This document shows, in pieces, positions 8,013 through 17,093 of a DNA stretch of 17,597 nucleotides (the stretch's first letter is position 1; the number at the start of each line of letters is the position of its first letter). Source of the stretch: GCA-020356105 sp041602815 (GTDB lineage: Bacteria > Pseudomonadota > Alphaproteobacteria > UBA8366 > JADFVY01); NCBI GenBank assembly GCA_041602815.1, contig JBFIFO010000075.1, positions 1 to 17,597 on the forward strand, in the 5' to 3' direction. The position numbers and the translations under genes were made by a program. The notes under the pieces are model-generated. The model saw nothing but the letters and a program-made list of their open reading frames with translations. It was not told the DNA's origin and did not search any database.

Positions 8013-8618
8013 ATGCCGAACCCACTGATGCCCAAGGCGACCGCCATCTGGCTGGTCGACAACACGACGCTTTCCTTCGAACAGATCGCGGAATTCTGTG
8101 GATTGCACATCCTCGAGGTCCGCGCCATCGCCGACGGCGAGGTGATGGGCGGCATGGCAGGCATGGACCCGGTCGCCAACGGCCAACTGTCCAAGGCGGA
8201 GATCGCCAAGGGCGAAGCCGACGAGACCTACAAGCTGCGGCTTGCCGAATCCGATATCCCGCAGCCGGTCTCACGGCCCAAGGGACCGCGCTATACGCCG
8301 GTGTCCAAGCGCCAGGACAAGCCGGACGCGATCGCCTGGCTGCTGCGCCACCATCCGGAGCTCAGCGACGCACAGATCGGCCGGCTGATCGGCACCACCA
8401 AGCCGACCATCAATTCGGTGCGCGAGCGCACCCATTGGAACATCGCCAACCTGCAGCCGCGCAGCCCGGTCGAATTGGGCCTCTGCACCCATATGGAGCT
8501 GACCGAGGCGGTGCAGAAGGCGCGCAAGACCGGGCGCGGCGCGCAGGCCGTGCCGATGGCGGCGCCGCCGGATCCGGAGCCGATGCAGACGCCGCTCGAC
8601 GAGCCCAAATTCGACTGA
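8013..8618 (+). CDS. trcR: TrcR/DUF1013-family cell-cycle transcriptional regulator
   Basis: A 201-residue cytosolic protein. MPNPLMPKATAIWLVDNTTL (1-20) and FEQIAEFCGLHILEVRAIAD (22-41) form a first helix-turn-helix-like region. IAWLLRHHPELSDAQIGRL (107-125) with IGTTKPTINSVRERTHWN (126-143) forms a second. This arrangement is typical of DUF1013 proteins, highly conserved in alphaproteobacteria and annotated as the cell-cycle regulator TrcR. The C-terminal 30 residues are Pro-rich and probably disordered. The ATG at 8013 has GGAG at 8004-8007. The gene stands alone, convergent with the cupin gene. Confidence 0.85.
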   Translation: MPNPLMPKATAIWLVDNTTLSFEQIAEFCGLHILEVRAIADGEVMGGMAGMDPVANGQLSKAEIAKGEADETYKLRLAESDIPQPVSRPKGPRYTPVSKRQDKPDAIAWLLRHHPELSDAQIGRLIGTTKPTINSVRERTHWNIANLQPRSPVELGLCTHMELTEAVQKARKTGRGAQAVPMAAPPDPEPMQTPLDEPKFD

Positions 8619-8634
8619 TTGCGGCGCTGCGCCG

Positions 8635-9294
8635 TCACAGCGCCGACTCGATATCCGTCCAGTCCGCGGCCTCGACCAGCTCCGCCGGCACATCCATGTC
8701 GCGCGTCCAGATATAGACGCACAGGAACGGCACGTTGCCCGACAGGGTCGCATGTACCGTCATCGGCTCGTTCCACACCGGCCGGTGCGCGGGCCGGCTG
8801 GTCCACGGTCCGTGGCCGAACCGCCATTGATGGGGCCCGGTGAGGGGCGCATAGAGCTCCGGCGCCGAATGGCGGTGGTCGCGGTAGAAGGTGCGCGGCG
8901 CCATCACGAACAGACCGAGGCCGAAATCGTCGTTGTGGATCGTGCCGCCGGGTCCGATCAGCCGCGCGAAGCCGTGGCCCCCGGGGAAGCGGGCGCCGAT
9001 CTGCGCGGCGGGATAGGCATCGTAAGTCCGCCAGTACAGGGCCCCGGAGGCGGCGCGGATCGCAGCCGCGAGCGGCGCCGCGCCCTGGCCGGCGGCGACG
9101 TCGAGCGCCGCGTCGAGATGGCCGCACGCAGGCCCGCCGGGCGTGCCGACCGGGGCACCCCGGCTTCCGGCCGAACGGACCCGTGCGAGTTCCCGACGCG
9201 GGCCGGCGACGTCGTCCCAGTCCGGCTCCAGCGCGCCGAGATAGGCATCGATCGCGCCGATCAGCTCCAGCACCGCGGCCGGCGCCTCGACCAT
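8635..9294 (-). CDS. DMSP-lyase-like cupin protein
   Basis: A 219-residue protein whose C-terminal half is a single cupin barrel. The metal-binding line is H140-x-H142-x3-E146-x-Y148 (in FYRDHRHSAPELYAP), with a further His181 (TVHATLSG). That layout, including the Tyr, is the one used by the DddL/DddQ/DddW dimethylsulfoniopropionate lyases, where the metal and Tyr promote beta-elimination to DMS and acrylate. Many members of this Pfam family are not proven DMSP lyases, so the substrate is open. No signal peptide is seen. The start ATG has AGGAG upstream and follows the SDR stop by 7 nt, so the two are an operon. Convergent with trcR, only 16 nt apart. Confidence 0.75.
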   Translation of the reverse strand: MVEAPAAVLELIGAIDAYLGALEPDWDDVAGPRRELARVRSAGSRGAPVGTPGGPACGHLDAALDVAAGQGAAPLAAAIRAASGALYWRTYDAYPAAQIGARFPGGHGFARLIGPGGTIHNDDFGLGLFVMAPRTFYRDHRHSAPELYAPLTGPHQWRFGHGPWTSRPAHRPVWNEPMTVHATLSGNVPFLCVYIWTRDMDVPAELVEAADWTDIESAL

Positions 9295-9301
9295 CGGGGG
9301 C

Positions 9302-10078
9302 CTACTCCTTCACCGGCACCGTGTAGTTGAGCGCCAGCCGGCCGCCGTCGACGTAGACGACCTCGCCGGTCATGTAGCTGGAATCGTCCGACGCCAGGAA
9401 CACCGCGACTTTGCCGATCTCGTCCGGCTCGCCGGCGCGGCCCAGCGGCGTGCGGGAGAGCACCTTGTGCATCGCCGCCTTGTCGTTGGCGACGGATTTC
9501 AGCATCTCGGTCATGATCGAGCCGGGGCCGATCGCGTTGACGCGAATCCCCTTGTCGGCCAGGGCCAGCGCCATCACCCTGGTCAGCTGGTTGACCCCGC
9601 CCTTGGCGGTGACGTACGGCACGATATTGGGGATCGCGACCACGGCGTTGATCGACGACATGTTGATGATGGTGCCGCCGCTGCCCTGCTTGACCATCTG
9701 CCGCGCCGCAGCCTGCCCGGTCAGGAACACCCCCTTCAGGTTGACCCGCAGGACGGCGTCGAAATCATCCTCCGACAGCTCCAGGAAATCGCTGAACCGG
9801 ACGATGCCGGCGTTGGCGACGGCGCTGTCGACCCGCCCGAAGGCGTCGACGGCGCCGGCGATCAGCGCGTCGACCTGGGCCTTGTCGCCGACGTCGCAGC
9901 CGATGAACGTCGCCTCGCCGCCGGCTTCGCGGATCGCTCCGACGACCGCTTCGCCACCCTCGGCGTTGACATCCGAGACGACGATCCGTGCGCCCTCGGC
10001 CGCCATGCATTCCGCGCAGGCACGCCCGAGGCCCTGGGCCGCGCCCGTCACCACCGCCACCTTGCCGTCGAGCCGCAT
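9302..10078 (-). CDS. short-chain dehydrogenase/reductase (SDR)
   Basis: A 258-residue classical SDR, an NAD(P)-dependent oxidoreductase of the cytosol. It has the Rossmann motif TGAAQGLG (11-18), NAG at 89-91, Asn113, Ser141/142 and the catalytic Y155-x3-K159. The C-terminal YVDGG (242-246) is also typical. Asp36 after the second strand (VVSDVN) suggests NAD(H) rather than NADP(H). The substrate is not readable. The ATG at 10078 has a strong GAGGAGG upstream; the frame extends to 10195 but that part is low-complexity Arg-rich. First gene of an operon with the cupin protein, which suggests that both act on the same small molecule or pathway (inference). Confidence 0.9.
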   Translation of the reverse strand: MRLDGKVAVVTGAAQGLGRACAECMAAEGARIVVSDVNAEGGEAVVGAIREAGGEATFIGCDVGDKAQVDALIAGAVDAFGRVDSAVANAGIVRFSDFLELSEDDFDAVLRVNLKGVFLTGQAAARQMVKQGSGGTIINMSSINAVVAIPNIVPYVTAKGGVNQLTRVMALALADKGIRVNAIGPGSIMTEMLKSVANDKAAMHKVLSRTPLGRAGEPDEIGKVAVFLASDDSSYMTGEVVYVDGGRLALNYTVPVKE

Positions 10079-10427
10079 CGTCCGTGTCCTCCTCTTCCGG
10101 CCGTATCGTGCAAGGCTGCCACGGCCGCGGGCGCGCCGCAAGACGGCGAATCGGGAGCCGGGAAGACGCGGCGGAGGCCGGTTCCCGGCGCGCACCGGCT
10201 ACCCCTTTCGGGGCATAACCCCGTCTAAAATCGGGTAGAATCGGCCGTTAACCATTAATTCACTAAAATGCCGTCAATCTGGAACCGTTCGAAGACCACG
10301 GCCGCCGTGCAAGCGTGGCCGGCTCCAGGGGGCGAATGTCGCCGCAACGGGGCAACGGCGGGCCTGCGGGCCGCCCGGCTCCGGGACCGTCGAGGTCCGT
10401 GCGGTTCCACGAACGAAGGAGTCTGGA
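10079..10427. other. intergenic region with a structured leader for the secreted protein
   Basis: No gene is seen over about 350 bp between divergent transcripts. A CGTTAACCAT motif lies at 10247-10256, the same ten bases found at 5959-5968 near rcdA. A long imperfect hairpin spans 10279-10328: CTGGAACCG (10279-10287) pairs with CGGCTCCAG (10320-10328) with one mismatch, and CCACG (10296-10300) pairs with CGTGG (10314-10318) inside. It would lie in the 5' UTR of the gene at 10428. Confidence 0.5.
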
Positions 10428-10784
10428 ATGAGTCATCGTTGCCCATCCTTCGAGAGCCCCCGCCGGCTGCTGCCGCGGATCGCCGGAATACCGGGTCTGG
10501 CGGCGGGCCTCACCCTTGCAATCGCCACGTCGGCGTTGGCCCAGACCGGGCAGACGGCGTGTCTGGCGCACGACAAGCTGGCGGAGATGCTGGACGGCCG
10601 CTACTCGGAAAAACCCGTGGCATTGGGCCTTGAAGCGAGTGGCCGCCTCTTCGAGGTATTCGCAGCCAGGGACGGCGCGACCTGGACGATGGTCGTGACC
10701 ACGCCGGAGGGCGCGAGCTGCGTGATCGCCGTCGGCGAGCAGTGGCACGTCCCGCAGCAGCTGGTCTTCGACCCGGAGATGTGA
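10428..10784 (+). CDS. small secreted protein of unknown function
   Basis: A 118-residue protein with an N-terminal signal peptide: Arg-rich start, hydrophobic core at about 20-35, and a likely cleavage after SALA (35-38). The mature part is about 80 residues with two cysteines, Cys45 and Cys98, which could form one disulphide in the periplasm. The segment RLFEVFAARDGATWTMVVT (73-91) followed by PEGASCVIAVGEQW (93-106) recalls a conserved hypothetical family of alphaproteobacterial exported proteins, but I cannot name it. The ATG is preceded by AAGGAG at good spacing. It is convergent with prpE. Confidence 0.8.
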   Translation: MSHRCPSFESPRRLLPRIAGIPGLAAGLTLAIATSALAQTGQTACLAHDKLAEMLDGRYSEKPVALGLEASGRLFEVFAARDGATWTMVVTTPEGASCVIAVGEQWHVPQQLVFDPEM

Positions 10785-10831
10785 GGGACCTGCACACGGC
10801 CGGGGGCCGCCCGAACCGATATGCCCCTTCC

Positions 10832-12727
10832 CTACTTCGCGTACCCCACGCCCTTGAGCGCCTCCTTGATCTCCTCGAGGATCGCCGGGTCGTCGATCGT
10901 CGCCGGGGTCCGGTAGGCCTCGGAATCGGCGATCTTCTTCATGGTGCCGCGCAGGATCTTGCCGGAGCGCGTCTTCGGCAGGCGCTGGACCACGGTCGCG
11001 GTCTTGAACGCGGCCACCGGGCCGATCTGCTCGCGCACCATGGCGACGACGTCCTTGACGATCTCGGCCTCGGACTTCTTCGCGCCGGCCTTCAGAACCA
11101 GGAAGCCGAGCGGCAACTCGCCTTTCAGTTGGTCGGCGACGCCGATGACCGCGCATTCGGCGACGTCCGGGTGGTGCGCCAGAACCTCCTCCATGCCGCC
11201 GGTCGACAGCCGGTGCCCGGCCACGTTGATGATGTCGTCGGTGCGCGCCATGATGAAGACGTAGCCGTCCGCGTCCATGTAGCCGGCATCGCCGGTGGCG
11301 TAATAGCCGGGGAATTCCGCCAGGTAGGAGTCGATGTAGCGCTTGTCGGCGTGCCACAGGGTCGGCAGGCAGCCCGGCGGCATCGGCAGCTTGACCGCGA
11401 TCGCGCCCATCTCGCCGCGTTTGACCTCATGCCCCGCGGTATCGAGGATGCGCACGTCGTAGCCCGGCACCGGGCGCGACGACGAGCCGGCCTTGACCGG
11501 CAGCTGCTCGATGCCGACGCAGTTGGCGCCGATCGCCCAGCCGGTCTCGGTCTGCCACCAGTGGTCGATGACCGGCACGCCGAGCTGGTTCTCGGCCCAG
11601 TGCAGGGTGTCCGGGTCGGTCCGCTCACCGGCCAGGAACAGCGTGCGGAAATGGCCCATGTCGTACTGTTTGAGCAGCTTGCCCTCGGGATCCTCGCGCT
11701 TGATGGCGCGGAACGCGGTCGGCGCGGTGAACATGGTGCCCACCTTGTGTTCCGAGATCACGCGCCAGAACACGCCGGCGTCCGGCGTGCCGACCGGCTT
11801 GCCCTCGAAGACGATGGTGGTGCAGCCGTGCAGCAGCGGCGCATAGACGATATAGGAATGGCCGACCACCCAGCCGACGTCCGAGGCCGCCCAGTACACC
11901 TCGCCGGGATCGACGTTGTAGATGTTCTTCATCGACCATTTCAGCGCCACCATGTGGCCCCCGTTGTCGCGCACGATGCCCTTGGGCTGTCCGGTGGTGC
12001 CGGAGGTGTAGAGGATGTAGAGCGGGTCGGTCGCGGCGACGGGCACGCAATCGACCGGCTCGGCCGACGCCATCGCCTCGTCCCAGTCGACGTCGCGGCC
12101 GTCCTTCAGCGTGCAGCCCTGCTGTTCGCGCCGCAGGATCACGCAGTGCTTCACCGAATCACCGGCCAGCGCGATCGCCTCGTCGAGCATCGGCTTGTAC
12201 GCGATGACGCGGCCCGGCTCGATGCCGCAGGAGGCGGACACGATGACCTTCGGCGCGGCGTCCTTGATGCGGGTCGCCAGCTCGTTCGGCGCGAAGCCCC
12301 CGAATACGACCGAATGCACCGCGCCGATGCGCGCGCAGGCGAGCATGGCGACGACGGACTGCGGCACCATCGGCATGTACAGGATCACACGGTCGCCCTT
12401 CTCCACGCCGAGCCCTCGCAGCACGCCGCCGAAACGCGCCACCTCGTCCTTCAATTCGGCATAGCTGATGGTGCGCTTGGCGCCGGTGATCGGGCTGTCG
12501 TAGATGATCGCCGCCTGGTCGGCGCGGCCGCGCTCGACGTGCCGGTCGACGGCGTTGTAGCAGGTGTTTACCACACCGCCGGCGAACCAGCGGTAGAATG
12601 GCTTGTCGGAATCGTCGAGAACCCTGTCCCACTTCTCGATCCAGTCGATCTCCTGCGCCGCCTCCCCCCAGAATCCCTCGGGGTCGGACAGCGAGCGGTT
12701 GTAGACGGCGTCGAAACGGCTGGTCAT
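10832..12727 (-). CDS. prpE: propionyl-CoA synthetase (propionate-CoA ligase)
   Basis: A 631-residue adenylate-forming enzyme making propionyl-CoA from propionate, ATP and CoA. Motifs: P-loop YTSGTTGQPKG (240-250), WWQTETGW (390-397), YATGD with Asp480, Arg495, and the C-terminal SGKILRG with catalytic Lys590, the residue acetylated in Acs-type enzymes. The Trp in WWQTETGWAI and the segment CGIEPGRVIAYKPMLDEAI (167-185) distinguish PrpE from acetyl-CoA synthetase, which has Gly-Gly there. In some DMSP degraders PrpE-type ligases also activate acrylate. GGGAG lies before the ATG at 12727. The gene is divergent from the second acyl-CoA synthetase, with about 226 nt between them. Confidence 0.92.
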   Translation of the reverse strand: MTSRFDAVYNRSLSDPEGFWGEAAQEIDWIEKWDRVLDDSDKPFYRWFAGGVVNTCYNAVDRHVERGRADQAAIIYDSPITGAKRTISYAELKDEVARFGGVLRGLGVEKGDRVILYMPMVPQSVVAMLACARIGAVHSVVFGGFAPNELATRIKDAAPKVIVSASCGIEPGRVIAYKPMLDEAIALAGDSVKHCVILRREQQGCTLKDGRDVDWDEAMASAEPVDCVPVAATDPLYILYTSGTTGQPKGIVRDNGGHMVALKWSMKNIYNVDPGEVYWAASDVGWVVGHSYIVYAPLLHGCTTIVFEGKPVGTPDAGVFWRVISEHKVGTMFTAPTAFRAIKREDPEGKLLKQYDMGHFRTLFLAGERTDPDTLHWAENQLGVPVIDHWWQTETGWAIGANCVGIEQLPVKAGSSSRPVPGYDVRILDTAGHEVKRGEMGAIAVKLPMPPGCLPTLWHADKRYIDSYLAEFPGYYATGDAGYMDADGYVFIMARTDDIINVAGHRLSTGGMEEVLAHHPDVAECAVIGVADQLKGELPLGFLVLKAGAKKSEAEIVKDVVAMVREQIGPVAAFKTATVVQRLPKTRSGKILRGTMKKIADSEAYRTPATIDDPAILEEIKEALKGVGYAK

Positions 12728-12953
12728 ATTCCTGTCTCCCTGGACGTCGGGACGGCGGTGCTGCGCCGTCCCGGTCTTTCCTGTTCTGTACGCGGCCCAT
12801 TATAGGGCGGCTGCGGCAGACCGGAAGCGGCAAGCTGCCGCAACGTGACCGCTTGCTGTTGACCGCCGCCCGACTTGTGGCAGAGTCGCCGGTGCGGCCG
12901 CAAGACCCACTGCCCCGACCGGGGCGGAACGGACCGCACGGGAGCGCAAGGCC
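12728..12953. promoter_or_regulatory. divergent control region of the two acyl-CoA ligases
   Basis: For prpE, a perfect -10 TATAAT lies on the minus strand at 12799-12804, with only a weak -35 (TTCCGG at 16 nt). An inverted repeat GCGGCA-AGC-TGCCGC at 12827-12841 lies directly upstream of that -35 and could be an operator. For the plus-strand gene, TTGACC at 12859-12864 is a good -35, with a poor -10 (CAGAGT at 12881-12886). Confidence 0.45.
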
Positions 12954-14582
12954 ATGGGTGTGTCAGCCTACCAGGAAAATCTCGACCGCAATTCCGCCAA
13001 TTACGCGCCGTTGAGCCCGCTGAGCCTGATCCGCCGGGCCGCCGCAGTGTATCCCGACCGGCTTGCGGTGATCCACGGCGACCGGCGCTTCACCTGGGCG
13101 GAGACCTATGCCCGCTGCCGCCGCCTCGCGTCGGCGCTGGCGCAACGCGGCGTCGGCAAATTCGATACGGTGGCGGTGCTCGCGGCCAACATTCCGGCGA
13201 TCTACGAGGCGCATTTCGGCGTGCCGATGACCGGCGCCGTGCTGAACACCATCAACACGCGGCTCGACGCCGAGACCGTCGCCTTCATCCTCGACCACGG
13301 CGAGGCCAGCGTGCTGCTGTGCGACCGCGAGTTCTCGGCCATCGCAGAGGATGCCCTCGCGCGCTGCAAGGCGCGACCGCTGGTCATCGACATCGACGAT
13401 CCCGCTGTGGCCGGCGGCGAATCGATCGGAGAGATCGAGTACGAGGCATTCCTTGCGACCGGCGATGCCGATTTCGAGTGGTCGCTGCCCGGCGACGAAT
13501 GGGATGCGATCTCGCTGAACTACACCTCGGGCACCACGGGCAACCCCAAGGGCGTGGTCTACCACCATCGCGGCGCCTATCTGCTGGCGCTCGGCAACAT
13601 CCTGACCTGGAGCCTGCCGCCGCACCCGGTGTATCTGTGGACCCTGCCGATGTTCCACTGTAACGGCTGGTGCTTCCCGTGGACACTGGCGGCCGTGGCC
13701 GGGACCAGCGTCTGCCTGCGCAGGGTGACCGCGGCCAACATCTTCGCCGCCATCCACGAGGCCGGCGTCACCCATTTCTGCGGCGCACCGATCGTCCTCA
13801 ACATGGTGATCAACGCCAGCGAAAGGGAACGCGGCGCCGCGCTACCCCGCACCGTCTCGGTGATGACCGCCGCCGCACCGCCCCCTGCCGCGGTGCTGCA
13901 GCGCATGGCCGAGCAGGGTTTCCAGATCACCCATGTCTACGGGCTGACCGAAACCTACGGCCCGGCGACGGTGTGCGCGTGGCATCCGGAATGGGACGCG
14001 CTGCCGATCGACCGGCAGGCCGCGCTGAAGTCGCGCCAGGGCGTCGGCTACGCGGTGCTGGAGGGCCTGACGGTCGGCGACCCGCAGACACTGGCGCCGG
14101 TGCCGGCCGACGGCGCGACCATGGGCGAGGTGTTCATGCACGGCAATATCGTAATGAAGGGGTATCTGAAGAACGCTGCGGCCACCGAGGAGGCCTTTGC
14201 CGGCGGCTGGTTTCATACCGGTGACCTCGGCGTCATGCATGCGGACGGGTACATCGAGCTGCGCGACCGCGCCAAGGACATCATCATCTCGGGCGGCGAG
14301 AACATCTCGACCATCGAGGTCGAGAGCGTGCTGTACCGCCATCCCGCGGTGCTCGAGGCGGCGGTAGTGGCGCGGCCGGACGAGAAATGGGGCGAGACGC
14401 CCTGCGCCTTCGTCACTTTGAAGGACGGTGCCACGGCGACGGAAGCCGAGATCGTCGGCTTCTGCCGGGAAAACATGGCCCACTTCAAATGCCCGAAGAC
14501 CGTGGTGTTCGGCCCGCTGCCGAAAACCTCCACCGGCAAGGTCCAGAAATACGTGCTGCGCGAGAAGGCGCGCGGGCTGTAA
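12954..14582 (+). CDS. acyl-CoA synthetase (AMP-forming), DmdB-like
   Basis: A 542-residue ANL-superfamily ligase of the FadD3/AlkK/DmdB type, which activates short- to medium-chain or 3-methylmercaptopropionate-like acids. Motifs: YTSGTTGNPKG (190-200), YGLTETYGP (329-337), WFHTGDLG with Asp424, RDRAKDIIISGGENIS (437-452, Arg438), and C-terminal LPKTSTGKVQ with catalytic Lys529. The N-terminus YQENLDRNSANYAPLSPLS and MFHCNGWCFPW (233-243) are usual in this subgroup. The exact acid cannot be assigned from sequence. GGAG at 12941-12944 and AAGG nearer the ATG serve as ribosome binding site. No clear terminator; a GC-rich imperfect hairpin lies at 14650-14678. Confidence 0.88.
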   Translation: MGVSAYQENLDRNSANYAPLSPLSLIRRAAAVYPDRLAVIHGDRRFTWAETYARCRRLASALAQRGVGKFDTVAVLAANIPAIYEAHFGVPMTGAVLNTINTRLDAETVAFILDHGEASVLLCDREFSAIAEDALARCKARPLVIDIDDPAVAGGESIGEIEYEAFLATGDADFEWSLPGDEWDAISLNYTSGTTGNPKGVVYHHRGAYLLALGNILTWSLPPHPVYLWTLPMFHCNGWCFPWTLAAVAGTSVCLRRVTAANIFAAIHEAGVTHFCGAPIVLNMVINASERERGAALPRTVSVMTAAAPPPAAVLQRMAEQGFQITHVYGLTETYGPATVCAWHPEWDALPIDRQAALKSRQGVGYAVLEGLTVGDPQTLAPVPADGATMGEVFMHGNIVMKGYLKNAAATEEAFAGGWFHTGDLGVMHADGYIELRDRAKDIIISGGENISTIEVESVLYRHPAVLEAAVVARPDEKWGETPCAFVTLKDGATATEAEIVGFCRENMAHFKCPKTVVFGPLPKTSTGKVQKYVLREKARGL

Positions 14583-14825
14583 CCCCTGCGACACGCCAGC
14601 GCGCCGGGGCACCGGAGAGGGGCCGCACGTGTGCCGCGTCCGGACGCAAGCGGCGCCGGCCTGTCCGGTCGACGCCGCCCGCGTTGATCAAGACCAACGA
14701 GTTTCGTCGGATCCGCCGGGCGCCGCCGTCACGGCATGACGCCTTGCTCGGGGACCTTGACGGCGACCCGCCACCTGGATGGGGGATCGCCTCGATAGTA
14801 GCCGGGTGGACCGCTCCCGTCCCGG

Positions 14826-14993
14826 TCAGGGATGTGTGAGACGTACGATCTCGTCCTTGATAGCCAGTTTTTGTCGTTTGAGGTCGTGGATCACGATGTT
14901 GTCGGGTAGCGGCCTGTTTTCTTCTTCCTCGAGTATCCTCTCCAGATCGCGATGTTTTTCCCGAAGGGTCCTGACTCGATCCTCAAGCGACAT
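14826..14993 (-). CDS. YdcH/DUF465-family small coiled-coil protein (copy 1)
   Basis: A 55-residue protein: MSLEDRVRTLREKHRDLERI, then an acidic linker and LKRQKLAIKDEIVRL. The pattern of RxLxxxHxxLE followed by LKxxKLxxKDEI is the DUF465 (YdcH) signature. It should form a short helical hairpin or coiled coil. The molecular function is unknown. GGGGGTG precedes the ATG at 14993; the frame continues to 15245 but that part is not protein-like. It lies downstream of pfkA and the TIGR02444 gene on the same strand, 226 nt away. Confidence 0.85.
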   Translation of the reverse strand: MSLEDRVRTLREKHRDLERILEEEENRPLPDNIVIHDLKRQKLAIKDEIVRLTHP

Positions 14994-15219
14994 GGCGTCA
15001 CCCCCATTTGCTGTGAATTTCACTGGTTTAACGCGTCTCCTGACCCGATGCGGCCGAGTGCAGTGCCGCACGCCACCGCCGGCGAAGCTGCGCCTCGCCG
15101 CCGCGGTGCCCGCCGGGGCATCCGGTTCTGCATCGGGAATTGCGTTTTTAGATCGGAACCGATCATCTCTGTCGCAAGCATCATACACCGGGTCCCCCCG
15201 GCTGTCAGCAGCTTTGGCA

Positions 15220-15713
15220 TCACAATTTGGCGGCATTTTCGGCAACCTGCGCGGCGATCGCCGCGAGGTCCGAGCGGTCCGCTTCGGACAGCGTCACACC
15301 GAGTACGCCGACATAGTCCAGCATCGCCGCGAGGGGATCGCCGGATCGGTCTCCCGGTTCCGCCAGGTCGGCGATGGCCAGCTGCTCGGCATGCTCCGCG
15401 TCCAGCTCCAGCGCCTTGACCCGCTCGCGCAGCGGCGCCGACCAAGGGGGTCTCGGATGGTCCTTGAGGAAGCGCCGTACGCCGCGCAGAGGCACCACGA
15501 CCCGCGACCGCCACGCCGCGGTGCCGTCGATCAGCCGCCGCCAGCCGGCCCGCGACGGCGGCGCGCCATGTTCCGCCGCGCTCCAGCAGGCGAACAGCAG
15601 CAGATTGACGTCGAGCCCGGGCCCGTCCTGCAGGCGCAGGCAGGCTTCGGCGACACCGGGCCTGGCATACAGCGCCAGCGAGAACTCCCAGAACGGGTGG
15701 TCGGGGAAATCCA

Positions 15714-15714
<1 letters not shown>
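15220..15714 (-). CDS. TIGR02444-family protein of unknown function
   Basis: A 164-residue protein. The opening PFWEFSLALYARPGVAEACL (7-26) and LQDGPGLDVNLLLFACW (28-44) form the signature of the TIGR02444 (DUF2390) family. It is mainly helical and has no membrane segment or signal peptide. Its ATG overlaps the pfkA stop by one base (TGATG), which is strong evidence of translational coupling with phosphofructokinase. No function is known to me, so the coupling to glycolysis is the only clue. Confidence 0.85.
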
Positions 15715-16790
<1,076 letters not shown>

Positions 16791-16883
16791 CCGATTTCCT
16801 CCCGTTCTTCCGATACGTTCCCTTTTCTCCTGTATTTAGCTACTATTAACGTCGGCGACTAGGTTTAGCTCGAGGAGCGCACA
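16791..16883. promoter_or_regulatory. divergent promoter region of pfkA and the second YdcH gene
   Basis: This 93-bp region is AT-richer than the neighbouring genes. Candidate -10 elements are TACTAT on the plus strand and TAAATA on the minus strand, but no good -35 elements are visible. Only the position between divergent genes supports the call. Confidence 0.35.
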
Positions 16884-17093
16884 TTGGGCGACCCGGACGA
16901 TCAGGAGACCCTGAAGCGGCGACTTACCGAGTTGCGGAGCGAACACCGCGACCTGGACGATGTCATCGCCCGGATCGCAGAGCAGGTTCCGTTCGACCAG
17001 CTCCAGCTGCAGCGCCTGAAGAAGCGCAAGCTGCAGCTCAAGGATGAAATCGCGAAGATCGAAAGCGCGCTGCTCCCCGACATAATAGCCTGA
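16884..17093 (+). CDS. YdcH/DUF465-family small coiled-coil protein (copy 2)
   Basis: A 69-residue protein beginning at TTG (16884) with GAGGAG at 16872-16877, 6 nt upstream. No in-frame ATG gives a better start. LKRRLTELRSEHRDLDDVI (10-28) and LQRLKKRKLQLKDEIAKIE (42-60) are the DUF465 signature, paralogous to the 55-residue protein at 14826. It should be a helical hairpin in the cytosol; function unknown. Divergent from pfkA. A T-run at about 17110-17117 follows, but no good hairpin stands before it. Confidence 0.82.
   Translation: MGDPDDQETLKRRLTELRSEHRDLDDVIARIAEQVPFDQLQLQRLKKRKLQLKDEIAKIESALLPDIIA

Noticed and set aside
8291..9127. Alternative long minus-strand frame overlapping trcR and the cupin gene
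   Set aside because: The cupin frame carries the complete metal-binding motif, while this frame is Arg-rich and crosses the stop of trcR.
10742..12805. 687-codon open frame on the plus strand opposite prpE
   Set aside because: It is an antisense shadow: Arg/His/Asp/Ala-rich text without domain motifs, while the minus strand carries an intact propionyl-CoA synthetase.
14650..14678. Hairpin after the DmdB-like ligase as a terminator
   Set aside because: GCGGCG/CGCCGC with an inner CCGG/CCGG pair can form, but there is no T-tract and an internal bulge weakens it.
15151..15164. GATCGGAACCGATC inverted repeat as an operator
   Set aside because: It lies between two minus-strand genes with no recognisable promoter beside it; a 6-bp arm alone is weak evidence.
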